Source: Streptomyces sp. 378
Lineage (GTDB): Bacteria; Actinomycetota; Actinomycetes; Streptomycetales; Streptomycetaceae
Reading direction: 5' to 3'
DNA: 64,000 bases
Assembly (NCBI RefSeq): GCF_030124145.1
Contig: NZ_JASKMS010000017.1
Coordinates: 62,001-126,000 of the forward strand
The position numbers and the translations under genes were made by a program. Positions within the stretch are counted from its first letter, which is position 1. Every line of letters starts with the position of its first letter. Under the pieces are notes generated by a model. It had not been told where the DNA came from and did not search any database. It saw nothing but the letters and a program-made list of their open reading frames with translations. Positions 60,065 through 64,000 of this stretch are shown here, one piece after another.

Positions 60065-61000
60065 TCATTTCCCCCTCTTGAGCAACCGCGCGCCGGCGCA
60101 CACCCCGAGCGCGAGCCAGGTGACGCGCCGCGACAGCCGCACGGCCCGTTCGACATCGCGCGTGCCGACGGCACGCCCTTGCGTGTTCAGCACGGGCCGG
60201 TGCTCCACCCGCCCGCCGTACGAGAGCCTCCCGCCCAGCCGCACCCCGAGAGCCCCCGCGAAAGAGGCCTCCACGGGACCGGCGTTGGGGCTCGGATGCT
60301 TCGCCGCGTCGGCCCGCCAGGCCCGCACGGCGCCCCGGGGATCCGGCCCGGCCAGGGCCGCGAGGACCGCGGTCAGCCGCGCTCCCGGCCAGCCCGCGAC
60401 ATCGTCCAGCCGCGCGGAGGCCCACCCGTACCGCCGGTAGCGGGCCGACTTGTGTCCGACCATCGCGTCCAGGGTGTTGACGGCCCGGAACCCGAGCAGC
60501 CCCGGCACCCCGCCGACGGCTCCCCACACCAGGGCGCCCACCACCGCGTCGGAGGTGTTCTCGGCGACCGACTCGACCACGGCCCGGGCGATCCCGTCGG
60601 CATCGAGGGCCTGAGGGTCCCGCCCGCACAGATGCGGCAGCCGGGCCCGGGCCGTCTCGACGTCACCGGCCTCCAGGGCACGCCCGACGGCACGCGCCTC
60701 CCGGGCGAGCGAAGTCCCCCCGACGACGGCCCAGGTGGTGGCACCCGTCAGCGCGACGGAGGCGATGGAGGACGTCCGCACGGCACGCGCGGCGACGGAA
60801 CCGAGCGCGACGGCCCCCGAGGTGCACACGGCGGTGTGCAGCGCGCCCCACCCGCGGTGGTCCCGCCACAACACCCGTTCCACGGCGCCCGCGGCCCGTC
60901 CGAACGCGGCGACCGGATGCCCCCGGCGAGGATCACCGAGCAGCAGGTCACCGATCAGACCGGCGGCGGCGCCGTACGCGAAGACGCGACCGGCACCCAT
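60065..61000 (-). CDS. cobD: Adenosylcobinamide-phosphate synthase
   Basis: A 311-residue membrane protein (CbiB/CobD) joining aminopropanol phosphate to cobyric acid. Motifs: GLIGDLLLGDPRRGHPVAAFG start, LPHLCGRDPQALD, VESVAENTSDAVVGAL, GFRAVNTLDAMVGHKSARYRRYGWASARLDD. Four or five hydrophobic segments. First gene of the operon, about 110 nt downstream of the riboswitch. Confidence 0.95.
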   Translation of the reverse strand: MGAGRVFAYGAAAGLIGDLLLGDPRRGHPVAAFGRAAGAVERVLWRDHRGWGALHTAVCTSGAVALGSVAARAVRTSSIASVALTGATTWAVVGGTSLAREARAVGRALEAGDVETARARLPHLCGRDPQALDADGIARAVVESVAENTSDAVVGALVWGAVGGVPGLLGFRAVNTLDAMVGHKSARYRRYGWASARLDDVAGWPGARLTAVLAALAGPDPRGAVRAWRADAAKHPSPNAGPVEASFAGALGVRLGGRLSYGGRVEHRPVLNTQGRAVGTRDVERAVRLSRRVTWLALGVCAGARLLKRGK

Positions 61001-61111
61001 GGGCTCAGCCGGCCGGAAGGGCGGGCGGAGGTGGCGTGTTGGAACGGGATCGGCAGCCGCGCATGGCGATACGTGTCCTCACTCAGGGTGTCCACGCCCT
61101 GGTTCGACGAG

Positions 61112-61240
61112 ACCGGCGGCGAGAGTTCCTGGCTCCCGGGGATCGTCACCCCGGTGACAGTGGCGGGACCGCGCCGGAATCTCACCGGCTTCCTCTCCTG
61201 CCGCCGTACTGGCCCCGGCAGTCCACCACGGCCGGCAATC
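61112..61240 (-). promoter_or_regulatory. Cobalamin riboswitch
   Basis: On the minus strand the leader of cobD has the canonical elements: GGAAGCCGGTGAGATTCCGG then CGCGGTCCCGCCACTGTCAC (61157-61195), a stem CCGGGG..CCCCGG, and GGGAGCCAGGAACTCTCGCC (61119-61138). This order (GCCACTG followed by AGCCAGGAACTC, the B12 box type) defines the AdoCbl aptamer. High AdoCbl should shut the 13-gene operon. Exact ends are approximate. Confidence 0.95.
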
Positions 61241-61314
61241 GCCGTCAACTTGCCGTTGACCTGCGAGGGGAGAGTGTGGAGAACCCCACACCGGCCCCTT
61301 CCCGCACACGACGA

Positions 61315-61350
61315 CCGGGCGGCGCGGGACCGAAGTCCCGCACCGCCCGG
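61315..61350 (-). terminator. Terminator after the pit / small membrane protein genes
   Basis: A near-perfect 16-bp stem, CCGGGCGG-CG-CGGGAC (61315-61330) with GTCCCG-CA-CCGCCCGG (61335-61350) over CGAA, 25 nt past the stop at 61375. It insulates the cobalamin operon from the phosphate transporter transcript. Confidence 0.88.
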
Positions 61351-61374
61351 CGGACACGATGTGCGGTCGGGCCG

Positions 61375-61596
61375 TCAGGCCACGATCAGGTAGATCCCGT
61401 AGCCCACGGCCGCCGCGCACGCCGCGAAGCACGTGTACGCTCCCGTGACCGCGAGCCCGGCGGACCCGCCCTGCGCCACCGCGCGCTCGCGGCGCGACAG
61501 GCCGGTGATGCCGAGGGTGAACAGGCCGACGAGGGCCACGGTGGCCACGAGGCTGACACCGAAGACGGAGCCGAGGGCCGCCCAGTCGATCTTCAT
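61375..61596 (-). CDS. Small membrane protein next to the phosphate transporter
   Basis: A 73-residue protein with two membrane spans (VFGVSLVATVALVGLFTLG, residues 11-29, and AYTCFAACAAAVGYGIYLIVA, residues 53-73) joined by a basic loop SRRERAVAQGG. It begins 34 nt after the PiT gene and shares its transcript and terminator. Conserved beside PiT transporters in streptomycetes as I recall; an accessory or stability subunit is a guess. Confidence 0.8.
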   Translation of the reverse strand: MKIDWAALGSVFGVSLVATVALVGLFTLGITGLSRRERAVAQGGSAGLAVTGAYTCFAACAAAVGYGIYLIVA

Positions 61597-61630
61597 ATCG
61601 GAGACTCTTCCTTGTAACCGGTGGGCGGGG

Positions 61631-62878
61631 TCAGACCGTGGTGGTCGTGGTCGGCGTCCGTTCGGCGGTGGCCTGGGCCGGGAACGGGTGGACCGGCTCC
61701 TCGGCGACCGTGCCGCCCGCGGGCGGCGGCGTGACCGCGGCCATCGCCGCGGTCACCACACCGGCCGGCTCCGCCGCGTCGGTGTCGTTGACGTTCGTGT
61801 GGTCGACGACCTCACGCCGCGACAGCTTCCAGATCGCCGCGCTGGAGGCGATGAGGAAGACGGCCACCGCGGCGGTGCCCCAGCTGCCGAAGCCGGTGAC
61901 GTACTCGGCGAGGGCGGCCACCAGGGCGGCCGCCGGCAGTGTCAGGCCCCAGGCGACGAACATCCGCGTCGCGGTGGACCAGCGGACCACTCCGCCCTTG
62001 CGGCCCAGCCCCGCGCCCATGACCGAACCGGACACGGAGTGCGTCGTGGAGAGGGAGAAGCCGAGGTGCGAGGAGGCCAGGATGACCGTGGCCGCGGAGG
62101 TCTGGGCGGCGAAGCCCTGCTGCGGCTGGAGGTCGGTCAGTCCCTTGCCCATGGTGCGGATGATGCGCCAGCCACCCAGGTACGTGCCGAGCGCGATGGC
62201 GAGACCCGCCGAGAGGATGACCCACATGGGCGGGTCGGAGTCGGGGGCGACGGCGCCGCCGGCGACCAGGGCGAGGGTGATGACACCCATCGTCTTCTGG
62301 GCGTCGTTGGTGCCGTGGGCCAGGGAGACCAGGCCCGCGGAGGCGATCTGGCCGGATCGGTAGCCCTTCTTGGACGCCTCGCCGTCGGCCTTGCGGCCGA
62401 GGGAGTAGGTCAGCCGTGTGGCGAGCATCGCCGCGACGCCCGCGACCAGCGGGGCGGCGATCGCCGGGATGAGCACCTTGGTGACCAGCACGTCGCCGTG
62501 CACCGCGCCGACGCCCGCCGAGGCGATCGTGGCGCCGATCAGACCGCCCATGAGTGCGTGGGAGGAGCTGGACGGCAGACCGACCAGCCAGGTCAGCAGG
62601 TTCCAGAGGATCGCGCCGACCAAGGCGGCGAAGATGACCTCGGGACGGATGCCGGCCTCGTCGACGAGGCCCTTGGAGATCGTGTTGGCGACTTCGACGG
62701 ACAGGAAGGCGCCGACCAGGTTGAGAACCGCGGACATGGCCACCGCCGGCTTGGGCTTCATGGCGCCCGTGGAGATGGTCGTGGCCATGGCGTTCGCGGT
62801 GTCGTGGAAACCGTTCGTGAAATCGAACGCGAGTGCGGTTACGACCACAATCGCGAGGATCAGCGAGAAGCTTTCCAT
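61631..62878 (-). CDS. PiT-family low-affinity phosphate transporter
   Basis: A 415-residue phosphate permease. Both signature repeats are present: FDFTNGFHDTANAMAT near residue 18 and LAHGTNDAQKTMGVI near 205, with about ten spans and GLPSSSSHALMGGLIGA. The cytoplasmic tail (345-415) is Pro/Ala/Thr-rich, ending TTTTTV. A multi-repeat PHO box lies 33 nt upstream, so PhoP control is likely, as described for pitH2 of S. coelicolor. Confidence 0.95.
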   Translation of the reverse strand: MESFSLILAIVVVTALAFDFTNGFHDTANAMATTISTGAMKPKPAVAMSAVLNLVGAFLSVEVANTISKGLVDEAGIRPEVIFAALVGAILWNLLTWLVGLPSSSSHALMGGLIGATIASAGVGAVHGDVLVTKVLIPAIAAPLVAGVAAMLATRLTYSLGRKADGEASKKGYRSGQIASAGLVSLAHGTNDAQKTMGVITLALVAGGAVAPDSDPPMWVILSAGLAIALGTYLGGWRIIRTMGKGLTDLQPQQGFAAQTSAATVILASSHLGFSLSTTHSVSGSVMGAGLGRKGGVVRWSTATRMFVAWGLTLPAAALVAALAEYVTGFGSWGTAAVAVFLIASSAAIWKLSRREVVDHTNVNDTDAAEPAGVVTAAMAAVTPPPAGGTVAEEPVHPFPAQATAERTPTTTTTV

Positions 62879-62910
62879 TTACCCAGGCAATCGTTCGAGG
62901 TCATTGACCG

Positions 62911-62947
62911 GATGAACGTAGGCAACCTGGATGAACGGAAGATGAAC
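62911..62947 (-). promoter_or_regulatory. PHO box (PhoP-binding direct repeats) upstream of the PiT gene
   Basis: On the minus strand GTTCATC (62947-62941), GTTCATC (62936-62930) and TTGCCTA (62925-62919) recur every 11 nt, followed by another GTTCATC (62917-62911). Eleven-nt direct repeats related to GTTCACC are the PhoP recognition units of Streptomyces. Confidence 0.8.
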
Positions 62948-63466
62948 TGGGAAGGTCGTGGGGGTGACCGCAGAAGAGGGTCGCGACTCCGCCCCGGAAC
63001 GGCGGCCCCGGCGCCCGTTGGTCACGAGCCTCGTGCGAACCGCTTCAGCCGATCGAGCGACCCGCTGAAGAGATTTCGGTCACCCGGCAGGGAGTGGCTG
63101 CCGCTGCCGGGGCGTGACCGGCCGCGGAGGGGCCGCTGTCGCCGGTGCCGGTGATCCACCCTCGGGCGGTCGCGCACATCACCGGTCGGCGGCCGGTCGG
63201 CCGCTCGGTCTCGTCACCGAACGACTTGGTCCGGCCGACCGTCCCCGCCCTGCCCGGGCAGGCCGCAGCAGCCGTGCCGGCTGTCCTGCGGGTTGTATGC
63301 GATGTCGCGCGCGGGCGGCGGTGGGTTCTGTCCGGTCCGGGACGGCGACGTGCACGGCGGAATCCCCCGGAGCGCACCGGAAGATCGGTGAATGTCCGTA
63401 GATCTCCCGCCGCGTAACATGCCCCGCCCGGCGGCGCGTTGAGCCTCCGCCTGGCAGGATCGCGGC
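62948..63466. other. Intergenic stretch without a convincing gene
   Basis: This 519-nt region between the PHO box and the aldolase gene has several open frames but none with a ribosome site, family motif or consistent codon bias. It includes an inverted repeat CTTCAGC/GCTGAAG (63043-63049, 63064-63070). It should hold the plus-strand promoter of the aldolase. A small RNA cannot be excluded. Confidence 0.55.
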
Positions 63467-64000
63467 ATGGCTGAGCAGCGAGGCGACGAGCGGGGCACGG
63501 GAGACGCACGGCAGGCCGGACCGGGCGCGGGGGAGCGGCGCGGGAGTGTGCGCCCCGAGGAGGCGCGGGCCTGGGAGGACCTCGTCGCGACGGCCCGCCG
63601 GACGGTCGCGGACGGACTCGTCGTCGGCACGTCCGGCAACGTGTCGGTGCGCGTCGGCGACACGGTCCTGGTCACGCCGTCGGGTGTGCCCTACGACCGA
63701 CTGGCGCCGGACGACGTGACCGGCGTCGACCTCGACGGCCGGCAGGTCCTCGGCACGCTCGTCCCGACCAGTGAGCTGCCCATGCACCTCGCCGTCTACC
63801 GCACGACCGGCGCCCTGGCCGTCGTCCACACCCACGCCGTGCACGCGACGGCCGTCTCGACGCTCGTGCGCGAGCTCCCGCTGATCCACTACATGGCCGC
63901 GGCGCTCGGCGGCCCCGTCCGGGTCGCCCCGTACGCCACGTACGGCACCGACGAGTTGGCCGAGAACATGCTCCGCGCCCTCGCCGGCCGCTCCGGCTGC
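63467..64000 (+). CDS. Class II aldolase/adducin family protein (partial, cut by window end)
   Basis: The first 178 codons of an L-fuculose-phosphate-aldolase-like enzyme; no stop before the edge. Residues 1-30 are a charged low-complexity leader. The fold starts with EEARAWEDLVATARRTVADGLVVGTSGNVSVRV, then VTPSGVPYDRLAPDDV, SELPMHLAVYR with the active-site Glu near 105, and VVHTHAVHATA with the zinc His-x-His near 121-123. Substrates in the family are ketose-1-phosphates or dehydrated sugar phosphates. Opposite strand to the phosphate transporter. Confidence 0.88.
   Translation, partial: MAEQRGDERGTGDARQAGPGAGERRGSVRPEEARAWEDLVATARRTVADGLVVGTSGNVSVRVGDTVLVTPSGVPYDRLAPDDVTGVDLDGRQVLGTLVPTSELPMHLAVYRTTGALAVVHTHAVHATAVSTLVRELPLIHYMAAALGGPVRVAPYATYGTDELAENMLRALAGRSGC

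Noticed and set aside
63145..63417. 90-residue frame in the right intergenic stretch
   Set aside because: Composition (Arg, Pro, Val rich) and lack of ribosome site or homologous motif fit random GC-rich DNA.
1..64000. tRNA, rRNA, transposase or phage integrase genes
   Set aside because: No characteristic sequences or protein motifs for any of these were seen on either strand.

Overview
The window is very GC-rich, gene-dense DNA with GTG starts, ATGA/GTGA stop-start overlaps and strong G/C bias at third codon positions. Together with the gene content (ectABCD beside a LAETG cell-wall protein and a cobN-type cobalamin operon, PhoP-like PHO box, class E sortase signal) this points to a chromosomal segment of Streptomyces, with gene order resembling the S. 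coelicolor SCO1845-SCO1897 region as I recall it. No tRNA, rRNA, insertion sequence, prophage or CRISPR array was seen.

Positions 1-23.3 kb form a pectin/arabinan utilisation island. A GntR-DapA-IlvD trio (5-3302) is followed by two sugar ABC permeases, a PL1 pectate lyase, a Gfo/Idh oxidoreductase, a DUF6807 protein, a GH43 enzyme, a pectate lyase-pectin methylesterase fusion and the matching lipoprotein (to 13482), mostly with overlapping stops and starts. A rhamnogalacturonan acetylesterase, a second PL1 lyase, a second pectin methylesterase and an alpha/beta hydrolase follow. On the other strand lie a double-GH43 secreted protein and a PL3 pectate lyase. The enzymes would cut and de-esterify pectin and its side chains outside the cell, import products through the ABC system (no ATPase is encoded here, so a shared MsiK-type ATPase is inferred), and feed sugar acids into a dehydratase/aldolase-family route ending in 2-oxoglutarate semialdehyde. 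An aldehyde dehydrogenase at 31-32.5 kb with its own IclR regulator fits the last step of such a route.

Positions 21.8-36 kb are mixed housekeeping: an ECF sigma factor with a membrane partner, a purine permease, a class B penicillin-binding protein, a membrane protein/NarL-type two-component operon, two acetyltransferases, a DsbA-family protein and a class V aminotransferase. The ectoine/5-hydroxyectoine operon ectABCD (39261 down to 36065) follows. Its 3' end is copied into an 80-bp tandem repeat, and its upstream region holds a 22-bp perfect palindrome and a possible 22-residue Cys-rich peptide gene.

Positions 39.6-43.7 kb carry a DinB-like protein, a class V aminotransferase, an amidohydrolase and an LAETG-anchored surface protein. 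From 61000 down to 43783 runs one 13-gene cobalamin operon (cobD, cobQ, cobN, chelatase AAA/VWA subunit, cobO, cobB, cobI, cobM, cobL, cbiG-cobJ fusion, cobH, cbiX, cobC), nearly every junction overlapping, headed by a cobalamin riboswitch. The right end has a PiT phosphate transporter with a PHO box and a small membrane protein, a 0.6-kb stretch without a convincing gene, and a class II aldolase cut by the window edge.
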